Shown piece after piece: positions 1 to 7,758 of a DNA stretch of 21,175 nt. How positions within the stretch are numbered: position 1 is the first letter of the stretch; each line of letters starts with the position of its first letter. Source of the stretch: Fibrobacter sp. (GTDB taxonomy: Bacteria > Fibrobacterota > Fibrobacteria > Fibrobacterales > Fibrobacteraceae); NCBI GenBank assembly GCA_012515825.1, contig JAAYXQ010000126.1:1-21175 (forward strand). The letters are read 5' to 3'. Below the pieces are notes generated by a model. That model ran no database searches. It saw nothing but the letters and a program-made list of their open reading frames with translations, and was not told the origin of the DNA. The position numbers and the translations under genes are program-made.

Positions 1-928
1 CCTTAGCCTTGTTACTAACATCTGTTAAAGGCATGCTATAAGAAGGAGTAAAAGCGGTTTTATTACCCGAAGTGTTCCCTGTAGTTCCTTCAAAATAATT
101 GCCCGATACAGAAACAGCAGTATAATCACCTTCATATAAATCAATAGGTTTTTTAACTCCAATGAAAACGTTATTTTCCACTCTTAAATCGGCTTTATAA
201 CCAGCACGCACACAAGTAGAACTTGTTTTACTATCAAATAGGTTATTTGCCACATGAACCCTTCCAAAACGAACGCGAGGCATGCGCTCTTTAACTCCAT
301 CAGCCCACCAGTTATGATGCATCGTCACTCTCAAATGACCTTCATCAGTAGTTTTACTATCACTATTTCCAATCAAATTGCTGTATTGATGATCTGAGGA
401 AGCTGAAGTATAACTGAACTTGGTCCATGAAATTGTGACATAATCAGAAGCATTCACCACATCCAAATTTCCATCTTGACCATCATAAACATCCAAATGA
501 TCTATCCAAATCTTAGAAGCACCACTGTTTATTTGAACGCAGTCATTAGCATCAATATCTACAGCACCAATCCCTTTTACAATAAAATTTCGAATAATGA
601 CATTGCTTACACCAGAAACTTTAATTGCCGACTGACCATGAGGTTGAGTAATAATAGCACCTGGATACCCATATAAAGTGACATTTGAACCCACATCGAT
701 TTGACCAGCATAAGTTCCAGGTTTAACATAAATAACCTTATTGCCTGCTTTAGCATAGGATTTCAAATCTGAAGTATTATCTACGGTTACTTCTCCATAA
801 CCAGCTCCGCCCGTTGTATTTCCAGAAACAGCCCAGCCTGCGATAGGAAAATCTGGACTTACTGCAGCAAATAATCCATTAAAAGCAATTAGCATGAATA
901 GAATGATTCTAGTACTAAATGTTCTCAT
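1..928 (-). CDS. Secreted pectate lyase, polysaccharide lyase family 1 (3' end outside window)
   Basis: This gene cleaves alpha-1,4-galacturonan (pectate) by beta-elimination, a calcium-dependent reaction carried out outside the cell. The 309 visible residues begin with a signal peptide (about residues 1-22, ending LFAA). A parallel beta-helix follows, with PL1 landmarks: WIDH at 141-144, DGNLDVV at 152-158 (the calcium-binding region), VTISW at 164-168, MHHNWW at 203-208 and RMPRVR at 215-220. The last is the family's RxPxxR motif, whose first Arg (R215 here) is the catalytic base in PelC. The start is ATG at 928 with AAGGAA upstream at about 9 nt. The reading frame stays open to base 1, so the C-terminus, possibly with extra binding or sorting domains, is missing. 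It stands apart from the housekeeping genes, behind a 352-nt gap, and probably has its own promoter. Family assignment is firm; exact substrate preference is not. Confidence 0.93.
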   Translation of the reverse strand, partial: MRTFSTRIILFMLIAFNGLFAAVSPDFPIAGWAVSGNTTGGAGYGEVTVDNTSDLKSYAKAGNKVIYVKPGTYAGQIDVGSNVTLYGYPGAIITQPHGQSAIKVSGVSNVIIRNFIVKGIGAVDIDANDCVQINSGASKIWIDHLDVYDGQDGNLDVVNASDYVTISWTKFSYTSASSDHQYSNLIGNSDSKTTDEGHLRVTMHHNWWADGVKERMPRVRFGRVHVANNLFDSKTSSTCVRAGYKADLRVENNVFIGVKKPIDLYEGDYTAVSVSGNYFEGTTGNTSGNKTAFTPSYSMPLTDVSNKAK

Positions 929-1280
929 TTTATTTATTCCTTTTTTATTATAACACCCACCACAATCCCAGCAGGTAATTAAGTAAAATAAGAAAATAAA
1001 GACCAAACGTAAAAGCAGATTCGTAAAAATCGAACAAAAACAATATTAAACATAGTTTTTCATAAAAAAACAAACTATTGTTAAGAATATTTTACATTAT
1101 TTATTTTATTAACGTTAAAATTGCTGTTCTCAAAAATATTAGCTCTTTTATAATTTATTCTTTATACATTCTTCCATTCGAAGGATTTTCTCTAAATTCT
1201 CTTAGATCATCGCTAGCCTGAATTTCAGGAGCGAGCACGATGTGATAATTTCGGGTTTAATATTGCTAGCTATACCTTAA
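929..1280. other. AT-rich intergenic region upstream of the pectate lyase gene
   Basis: This 352-nt gap lies between the end of the helicase-associated gene and the start of the pectate lyase gene. It is very AT-rich and should hold the lyase promoter, but I cannot name a convincing -35/-10 pair. On the minus strand TTAACG, an 18-nt spacer and TAAAAT is one weak possibility. It also holds a hairpin near 1210-1234, a loose 7-bp inverted repeat (1052-1058 with 1072-1078), and a short open stretch at 1155-1256 described in the findings. I see no RNA gene. Confidence 0.5.
1210..1234 (-). terminator. Hairpin, possible weak terminator of the lepB-dinG run
   Basis: TCGCT pairs with AGCGA and, inside it, CCTG pairs with CAGG. 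The loop is AATTT and there is a 2-nt bulge (AG) on one side. It lies about 50 nt past the stop of the helicase-associated gene, where a terminator would be expected. No clear run of T follows on the minus strand, so it is not a textbook intrinsic terminator. It could equally be an RNA-end-protecting stem or an operator. Confidence 0.3.
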
Positions 1281-3176
1281 CTAGGCTTCAATTCCTTGAT
1301 AGACCAATTTAATCTCCTGAATGTGATTGAGATCTAAAGCTATCGTGTCTTCGGTATCTTTTAATTGCACCTTTGCTACATAAGGCGTTTTTGAAAAATG
1401 CAACGTTTGAGCATAAAAGAATAACTCTTTCATGTCTGCATGTTTTTCTTCTGGATTTTTCACTTGAGCGGCAAGCATTGTATTTGTTGACTTTGCATAG
1501 CGCATCACTTTAATTAAATCCATCAAATCTAATTTGCGATAAAGCGTACCATATTTTGTGGCTTCTATAGACGAAATAAAAGATTCTTTGTCTAAGGATT
1601 CTTTTAGCTCATAATCTGGCTCAAAATTAGGAGGCCAATGCAAGGCAAATTCTTTTTCCCAAGAAGCATTTTTGAACGGCTCTATTGAGATCACCTTTTC
1701 ATTGACATTTGGAAGTAAGCCATAATGAGAAAGAAGTTTAAGAGCACCCTCTTCTTTTTTAGGATCTAAAATAAATCCATAGTCTGGAATTGATTCTTTT
1801 ACTAATTCCATAAAATGAGAAAAGTGCATGAGTTCTTCAAGAATCTTTTTATTTTCGATTTTTAATAAGCGAACTGTAGCAATCTTTGCTCCAAAAAAGC
1901 ACGAACTCCAATCATGTAATGAATCTAATACATTTTTAGGTGGCTTTATCCAATGAATAAACTCTTCAACATCTTCTTCTGTAAAGCCCGATTTTAAACC
2001 ATCTAAAAAAGATTCCTTTTCAAATACACATTTTAAATGAGGCTCATCGTTTTGAGATATCGTAAGAGTCGCGATAAAGAAAAGAATTCTCGGTGAATTT
2101 TTTGCTCCGATAATTAATTCAAAATTTGGTAAAGAAGACACATCTCCAGAAACAAGTGGCGTAACTTCGTTTCCTAAATAGGCTCGACCAATCTTTGTTA
2201 GAGAGACGGCATGAATTTTATCTCTAGCGCACTTAAAATCTATAAAACCTAAGAACCAAAGTTCTCTGAGTGGCTTAGGTAAATAATCCCAAGTTAATGT
2301 TTTTGTGCGTTCTAAAATTCGATACGATGGATCGATTACCCAAAATAAATAAGCGGCATCGACAATATTCACAGGATTGATCAAGTATTCAAGCAAGCGC
2401 TTAAAATGTTCTTCATTGCCGCGGAAGCGTTGTTGAATCCACCAAGCCACAATATCTTGGCGTAAACGAAATCCATTTTTCTTTAAGAATTGATTTGCTT
2501 TTGGAGTCGGCTTTAATTGTCCCTCTTCTCGACCAAGCCATTCATTTTGCGATAAGAAATGAAGGATAAAAAGAATTTCATCATGAGGGGCTTTGCTTGA
2601 AAGAGCTTTCGAATAAGTGATTGCATTTTCACAAAGCGTAAATGACCTGCGATGAAGCCCTTCTGTTAGGTTGACTTTTAATAAACCCTTAGCAGCCATG
2701 CCTAAAATTTTACAGATATGCCAATCAAACAAATAATCGTACTCTAAAGAGCCCGTTGTCTCTGTAGGTGCATAGACTTCTATTCCCTTATTTTCAAAGC
2801 AGTCTACAAAATCACTAAAGCCTTTATACAAGAGAACATGTGTAGTAGTCTTTCCCTGCCAAATAGCATACTCACGAGAAGCATTTAATAAAAATTGTTT
2901 TAATTCCCGAGATTTATTGACTGGAATGGTTAAACGTAATTCATTATAGGTTAAACCACGAGACTCACTGCGATAGATCAAGTATAAGCAATTGAATTGC
3001 CATGATTCTAAAAGAGAAAGGCTATGTTCAAAACGTTTTTTATCACTAAAAAATTGGATGGACTCTTTGGCTATTAAAGTATTATTTAAAAGCCCCTTTT
3101 TGCCAAAGGCTTTCGCATGGACATCTCTCAACAGAGATTTTGGCATATTATTAAAAAAAGCAGAAATAGAAAACAT
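1281..3176 (-). CDS. Helicase-associated XPB/Ssl2-like domain protein without a helicase domain
   Basis: A 631-residue protein of uncertain function. Residues about 348-445 (LPNFELIIGA, then FEKESFLDGLKSGFTEEDV, then PPKNVLDSLHDW) match, by eye, the XPB/Ssl2-like helicase-associated domain (Helicase_C_3) found in actinobacterial proteins such as Rv0862c. The N-terminal part (about 45-340) is helical and looks like the winged-helix-type repeats of those proteins. The last 70 residues (RKLDLMDLIKVMRYAKSTN onward) resemble a WYL-like module. No Walker A or DEAD/DEAH motif is present, so it cannot be a helicase alone. The start is ATG at 3176 with AAAGG 8 nt upstream. It follows dinG by 61 nt, so a DNA repair or nucleic-acid-binding role, possibly with that helicase, is a reasonable inference. 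It is the last gene before a long AT-rich gap. Confidence 0.7.
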   Translation of the reverse strand: MFSISAFFNNMPKSLLRDVHAKAFGKKGLLNNTLIAKESIQFFSDKKRFEHSLSLLESWQFNCLYLIYRSESRGLTYNELRLTIPVNKSRELKQFLLNASREYAIWQGKTTTHVLLYKGFSDFVDCFENKGIEVYAPTETTGSLEYDYLFDWHICKILGMAAKGLLKVNLTEGLHRRSFTLCENAITYSKALSSKAPHDEILFILHFLSQNEWLGREEGQLKPTPKANQFLKKNGFRLRQDIVAWWIQQRFRGNEEHFKRLLEYLINPVNIVDAAYLFWVIDPSYRILERTKTLTWDYLPKPLRELWFLGFIDFKCARDKIHAVSLTKIGRAYLGNEVTPLVSGDVSSLPNFELIIGAKNSPRILFFIATLTISQNDEPHLKCVFEKESFLDGLKSGFTEEDVEEFIHWIKPPKNVLDSLHDWSSCFFGAKIATVRLLKIENKKILEELMHFSHFMELVKESIPDYGFILDPKKEEGALKLLSHYGLLPNVNEKVISIEPFKNASWEKEFALHWPPNFEPDYELKESLDKESFISSIEATKYGTLYRKLDLMDLIKVMRYAKSTNTMLAAQVKNPEEKHADMKELFFYAQTLHFSKTPYVAKVQLKDTEDTIALDLNHIQEIKLVYQGIEA

Positions 3177-3237
3177 AAAATTGGCCTTTAATAGGGGGCA
3201 AATTTAAAATAAATAAAACGTTTTGGTAAGCCTTGAC

Positions 3238-5970
3238 TTACAAGGCGTTTTTAAATTCTTCAGGATTATGAAGGATTTTGTGTTCATTATTCCAAATACG
3301 CAAGAAGGTTTTGCCATAAGGCTCTGAAACAAGGCGATTATCCAACAAAATGATGGAACCACTATCTTCTTCAGAGCGAATTAAGCGACCAATTCCTTGA
3401 CTTAAATTGATATAGGTTTCTGGAACAAATAAAGTCTTAAATGGATTTCCACCTTTTTCTTTTATTATTTCCGCTTTACCCGAAATCAATGGATCCGAAG
3501 GATTAGGGAATGGTAACTTAGGAATAATTAATACTTCGAGAGCTTCTCCAGGGAGATCAACTCCTTCCCACATGGTCTGGCAACCTAAAAGACATGCTTT
3601 GCGCTCTTTTCTAAACATATCTACTAAACTATCCATAGTGCCATCTGCATGTTGACACAAAAGCAATTTATTCTTTTGAGCAAATAGAGGGATCAAAACT
3701 TTGTGCACATTCAGCATACTTGTGATGCTTGTGAAAAGAACTAACACATTTTTTTCAATCTCAGGTAAAATTTCTGCGAGAAAGCGCTCTAATTCGGCCT
3801 GGTATTCTGGAGCATTTGGTTTTGGTAAGAAGTTTGCAATTCCAATTTTTCGCTTTGAATGGAACGCAGAGCCTGCGTCGTAGAGTCTGAAGAAAGGCCT
3901 TTTTTTCTGAGGTAAAGAATCTGTCATTCCCATGCGTTCAGCATAGTAATCTAGAGAACCTTGTACAGCTAAAGTGGCAGAAGTAAACGTTGCTGATTTA
4001 ATCCATTTGTAAAAATGATCTGCCCAGAACACGCCTATATCTAAAGGAACTGCCTTCATCGATAGGGTATGTGGGTTAAATGGTTCTTCTAAATAGAAAA
4101 CCCAATTGTCTTTATTACCACTAGAAATAAAATCTAAATCATACTGGACTTTTTCAATATCAGAGCCCCAACCTTCTAAATCTCGAACCAAGCCCAGCGC
4201 AAATTCTTTTTGGCGAAGTTGTGAAGAAAGCCCTGCAATCGTTTGTTTTACAGCTACTAGAGATTCTAAAACGGCTTTTGGATCGGCATCAAGTTCTGCG
4301 AAAAGACTTTGCTTATACTTAAAAGTATTTTCTGATCCTTTTTGTTTGCTCACTTTTTTCCCTATTTTCATAAAGAAGCGATGCAGCAAACGTTCAGACT
4401 CCATGATATCTGTACGAAGCTTAGAACAAAGGGCTAAAGCCTCTTCGTTTTGTTCTTTTGATTTTAAGAGACTATTTTCAATATCAGCAATTAAACCTTT
4501 ATCTTCCGCTTTTAGATGAACTAAAGATTTAAAAATATTTCTCAAATCAAAAAAGCGAACCGAACGCGCAAATGCTTGATGGCTTAAAGAAGGTAAACGA
4601 TGCGCTTCATCAAAAACAATATGTTCATACGCTGGTAAAATCGCAAAATCAAGTGCTAAGTCAGATAAAAATAGGGCATGATTAACAAACAATAAATTAG
4701 AACGCATCGCCTTTCTTTTGGCTTCTAACGCAGGGCAACGATTATAAAATGGACAAGATTCGTTAGCACAAGAACCCGCATCACTTGCTAATTTACTCCA
4801 GAGAGAACGATTACGTAAATGATTAAAGCCACTATTCTCATTGATATCGCCCGTTTTAGAACGTTGTATCCATGGGATTAAAGCCATAAAGGAATCTTTT
4901 TCTTCTGGAGAGACTAAGGTATCAAAACTTTGCAAGTGGTCTCTAAATTTACGATAGCAGATATAATTTTTGCGCCCTTTTAAAACCATCGCTTTTAATT
5001 TGCCTTCAAACAAAGGCTCAATTTTAGGGAGTTCGTGTTGCCATAATTGTTCTTGAAGTGCTCTAGTGGCGGTACTAATCACCACTCGTTCTCCAGAGAC
5101 TGCTTTTAGAGCAGCAGACAATAAATAGGCAATGGTTTTCCCTGTTCCTGTAGCTGCTTCTAATACGCTCAAGCCCCCTTTAAACATGTTTCTTTCTACG
5201 ACATTGGCGTAATCAATCTGATTTTCTCTAGAAACAAAATTGGATAGCGTTTTAGACAAAAATCCATCGGGTTCAAGAAATTCAGCAACACGTGGTTTTC
5301 TCTCAGAAGTATTTGTTAAAACAGATTCTTTTTCATCTATTACTAAACCAGGAACAAAATCGAATGTGCCAGAGGCATCTTCATTAAAAATAGCTTCCCA
5401 AATGGAACCTTTAGATACATGAAACAGAGCTTTCTTTTCAAATGCTGGAAACGAGTCTATGGTCTCTAATGCCTTGATAAACAAGTTACCACAAGCTTCT
5501 GCATCTGGTAGCGCGCGATGTGCTGTAGTGCGCTCTATTTTCAAATGATTCACTAGCGTCTCTAAGCGATGATTGGGCACATCTTGAAATGCGATTCTAG
5601 AAATAGTTAAAGAATCATAAACTAATTCGCTCTCAAAATTAATACCGACTTTAGAAAAAGCACTTTTCAAAAACTTATAATCAAACTGAGCATTATGAGC
5701 GACAATAGGATAATCCCCAATAAAAGCACGTACTTGGCCAGCGATATCAGCAAAATCAGAAGCAGAAAGCAAATCTTCTTTTGTAATCCCTGTTAACGCT
5801 TCAATAAAAGAGCGCAAATCTTGCTTTGGTTTCACAAGAAAATCGCTTGTTTTTACTGGTGTTCCATTTTCAAAAAGAACTAAAGCCACTTCAATAATTT
5901 CATCTTTATCAAAATCTAATCCAGTAGTTTCTAAGTCAATGGCTACAAATGAAGGAATTTTTAATGTCAT
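3238..5970 (-). CDS. dinG: DinG-type protein: DnaQ-like 3'-5' exonuclease fused to an iron-sulfur superfamily 2 helicase
   Basis: A 910-residue nuclease-helicase of the DinG/XPD family, probably acting on damaged or structured DNA. The N-terminal DEDDh exonuclease is complete: DLETTG (D12, E14), AHNAQFD (D97) and HRALPD (H151, D156). The helicase has Walker A GTGKT (275-279), DEAH (454-457), a WEGVDLPG motif near 800 and QGIGRLIR (858-865). Four cysteines, C338, C401, C406 and C412, are spaced as the XPD/DinG iron-sulfur cluster ligands. An exonuclease-DinG fusion of about 900 residues is the arrangement of Bacillus DinG, whereas E. coli DinG lacks the nuclease. The start is placed at ATG 5970, with AGGA 6 nt upstream; an in-frame TTG at 5976 lies directly against that AGGA and is rejected. 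It begins 12 nt after the Ig-like lipoprotein gene. Confidence 0.93.
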   Translation of the reverse strand: MTLKIPSFVAIDLETTGLDFDKDEIIEVALVLFENGTPVKTSDFLVKPKQDLRSFIEALTGITKEDLLSASDFADIAGQVRAFIGDYPIVAHNAQFDYKFLKSAFSKVGINFESELVYDSLTISRIAFQDVPNHRLETLVNHLKIERTTAHRALPDAEACGNLFIKALETIDSFPAFEKKALFHVSKGSIWEAIFNEDASGTFDFVPGLVIDEKESVLTNTSERKPRVAEFLEPDGFLSKTLSNFVSRENQIDYANVVERNMFKGGLSVLEAATGTGKTIAYLLSAALKAVSGERVVISTATRALQEQLWQHELPKIEPLFEGKLKAMVLKGRKNYICYRKFRDHLQSFDTLVSPEEKDSFMALIPWIQRSKTGDINENSGFNHLRNRSLWSKLASDAGSCANESCPFYNRCPALEAKRKAMRSNLLFVNHALFLSDLALDFAILPAYEHIVFDEAHRLPSLSHQAFARSVRFFDLRNIFKSLVHLKAEDKGLIADIENSLLKSKEQNEEALALCSKLRTDIMESERLLHRFFMKIGKKVSKQKGSENTFKYKQSLFAELDADPKAVLESLVAVKQTIAGLSSQLRQKEFALGLVRDLEGWGSDIEKVQYDLDFISSGNKDNWVFYLEEPFNPHTLSMKAVPLDIGVFWADHFYKWIKSATFTSATLAVQGSLDYYAERMGMTDSLPQKKRPFFRLYDAGSAFHSKRKIGIANFLPKPNAPEYQAELERFLAEILPEIEKNVLVLFTSITSMLNVHKVLIPLFAQKNKLLLCQHADGTMDSLVDMFRKERKACLLGCQTMWEGVDLPGEALEVLIIPKLPFPNPSDPLISGKAEIIKEKGGNPFKTLFVPETYINLSQGIGRLIRSEEDSGSIILLDNRLVSEPYGKTFLRIWNNEHKILHNPEEFKNAL

Positions 5971-5976
5971 GATCAA

Positions 5977-5980
5977 TCCT
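5977..5980 (-). promoter_or_regulatory. Ribosome binding site that fixes the dinG start
   Basis: AGGA lies 6 nt before ATG 5970, the normal spacing. The upstream in-frame TTG at 5976 would have no spacer, so ATG is chosen. Confidence 0.6.
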
Positions 5981-5982
5981 GC

Positions 5983-7758
5983 TTATGGTAATGACGGCAA
6001 TTTTTGAATTAAAGAATCAAGTTTATTTTTGCCGTTCAAAAGAATTAAAGTATCTGAAGGAGAGCGCCAGCCAGCGCCGAATTTTGCTGGGCTTAGAGAG
6101 CCCGCATCTGGGTTCGAAATAGTACTTTCATTATAATAGTAATCTAAAATGTAATTCCCTTCAAGAAGGTTATCTATTGAGAAAACCCCTCGAGGACCTG
6201 TTCGAATATTCAACACTTTTCCTGTTTCTAAAGAACGTAAGCGAACTACGGGAAGAGTTCTTTTAGTGCCTGGAATTTTTCCCTCTAAGGAAGCAATTTT
6301 TAATTTTGGAACCGTTTCAAATTTTACAACGGTCGTAAATTTAGGAGTAATGACTGTATCTCGATACCCTGTGCTATCCGCAGGCTTCACAACTGTATCT
6401 TGGCTGATATTGAGCAACTCCACTTTTCCATCCGTTGGCCAAGGCGATGCAGTACTGATTTCAAAGCGTACTGTATCTTTTCGTTTAAGAACCACATCTC
6501 CAGTATCACCGTTGATAACAAGTTTTAAGAAACTCGCTAATGTATCACCAGAAACAGGCTTGTTAAAAGCCACCTCTATTTTTTCATTTGGGAAAACTAG
6601 TTTTGATCCAGTTACAGGAACTGTTTCAGCAACGACAGGAGCCAACGTATCCGAAAGCTTTGCGTCCCATTTGAGCTCAAGACTATTTCTTAGCGTATCT
6701 AGAGAACGTGCTAAAGAATCTACAGCATAAAGGCACTTAAATTCATAAAGAGAGTCTGGTGATGGAGCTTTTTCAAAATAAAGCTGAACATCGTTTTGCC
6801 TGGGGGCTTTAAAAGCACCTTCTGCAAATAAAGTGTCTACCTTATTTTTTGTTAAAAAACAATTATGTTTTTTTTGAAGGAAAGAATCTAAGTGCACAAA
6901 TCTTGAAAATTTCGCTTGCAACAGATTTTTACCCACTTGAGTAATTTGTTGGAGTTCTAATAAAGAAGTATCTTGATCTGCTAAAGCAATCCAAAGCGAA
7001 TCCTTAAACGTTTCTGTGAGTTCAATATCTCGTTCATAAACACCAGCCCATTCTACAGAAGGCTCTATGCGACGATTTCCATTCACATCAACAAACGATA
7101 CCACTCGATAACGACCAGCATGTAAGCCACCAAGAGAAAACCAGCCATTACTATCTGCTTGTGTGATAAACAGCGGGGGTTCTTTAGATAAACGAGGAAG
7201 CGAATCTACCCCAGTCAAAGTGGTGTCTTTATACTTTTGAAGATACTTTTTCCCTTCACGTTCTTTTCCAATCAAAAAGAGACCAATACTTGGGTATTGT
7301 TTTTTCTTGAGCATCTCTGTAGACACCATGACTCGCCCAGAAACAGACAGAGAATCTATGTAAGAACCTGTAGAAAAGATAAGTTCAAAAGGCTTCGCTA
7401 CAGAATTTCCACGAAGGTCTTTAATCCCACTGGCCACCGTCAAAGTATATGTGGTATTTGAATCTAGAACAGAACGAGAAGAAATTAAAAGTTCTTCCCC
7501 ATTCACTTCAAAAATCATTTTCTTTTCAATCGGAGGAGAAATAGTGATGGCACTTTTTGGAATCGTCGCGTTAATCCATTCATCAAAAAGAATTTTCACA
7601 TTTAATTTGGGTTCTTGATTAATCGAATTTGGAGCAGGGGCAATGGCTGCAATTCTTGGAGGCAATTTATCTTCAGGGCCACCCTCTGGAGGCACTTGTG
7701 TAGCACAAGAGAAAAGAGAGACGATACAACCTAAGAAGATGAATTTGCGTACAAGCAT
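5983..7758 (-). CDS. Ig-like (SbsA/Big_5-type) domain lipoprotein
   Basis: A 591-residue lipoprotein, probably on the outer membrane. The signal peptide MLVRKFIFLGCIVSLFSC has a lipobox (LFSC, lipidated Cys18). Next comes PPEGGPEDKLPP, much like the start of a widespread Bacteroidota lipoprotein family (typically C...TGGPKDxxPP). An SbsA-type Ig-like domain follows (about 30-125, ending FELIFSTGS), then a middle region containing DVNGNRRIEP. A second Ig-like domain lies at about 375-490 (VFPNEKIEVAFNKPVSGD), and a carboxypeptidase-regulatory-like beta domain near the C-terminus (GPRGVFSIDNLLEGNY). The start is ATG 7758, whose A is the last base of the lepB stop (TGATG), implying translational coupling; an upstream in-frame start at 7800 would lie inside lepB and spoil the signal peptide. 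The function is not known. Surface or periplasmic scaffolding is a guess from the fold. Confidence 0.8.
   Translation of the reverse strand: MLVRKFIFLGCIVSLFSCATQVPPEGGPEDKLPPRIAAIAPAPNSINQEPKLNVKILFDEWINATIPKSAITISPPIEKKMIFEVNGEELLISSRSVLDSNTTYTLTVASGIKDLRGNSVAKPFELIFSTGSYIDSLSVSGRVMVSTEMLKKKQYPSIGLFLIGKEREGKKYLQKYKDTTLTGVDSLPRLSKEPPLFITQADSNGWFSLGGLHAGRYRVVSFVDVNGNRRIEPSVEWAGVYERDIELTETFKDSLWIALADQDTSLLELQQITQVGKNLLQAKFSRFVHLDSFLQKKHNCFLTKNKVDTLFAEGAFKAPRQNDVQLYFEKAPSPDSLYEFKCLYAVDSLARSLDTLRNSLELKWDAKLSDTLAPVVAETVPVTGSKLVFPNEKIEVAFNKPVSGDTLASFLKLVINGDTGDVVLKRKDTVRFEISTASPWPTDGKVELLNISQDTVVKPADSTGYRDTVITPKFTTVVKFETVPKLKIASLEGKIPGTKRTLPVVRLRSLETGKVLNIRTGPRGVFSIDNLLEGNYILDYYYNESTISNPDAGSLSPAKFGAGWRSPSDTLILLNGKNKLDSLIQKLPSLP

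Noticed and set aside
476..676. Plus-strand open frame of 66 codons
   Set aside because: It lies inside the pectate lyase gene on the opposite strand, which has clear PL1 motifs. All other plus-strand frames in the window are likewise antisense to, or minor overhangs of, real minus-strand genes.
947..952. TATAAT on the minus strand upstream of the pectate lyase gene
   Set aside because: It lies only 19 nt from the start codon, so transcription would begin inside the ribosome binding site, and no -35-like hexamer is found at the right spacing.
1052..1078. 7-bp inverted repeat ATAGTTT / AAACTAT as an operator or terminator
   Set aside because: Pure AT-rich pairing with a 13-nt loop in very AT-rich DNA is expected by chance.
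5971..5976. TTG 5976 as the dinG start
   Set aside because: AGGA touches this codon with no spacer, while ATG 5970 has correct spacing.
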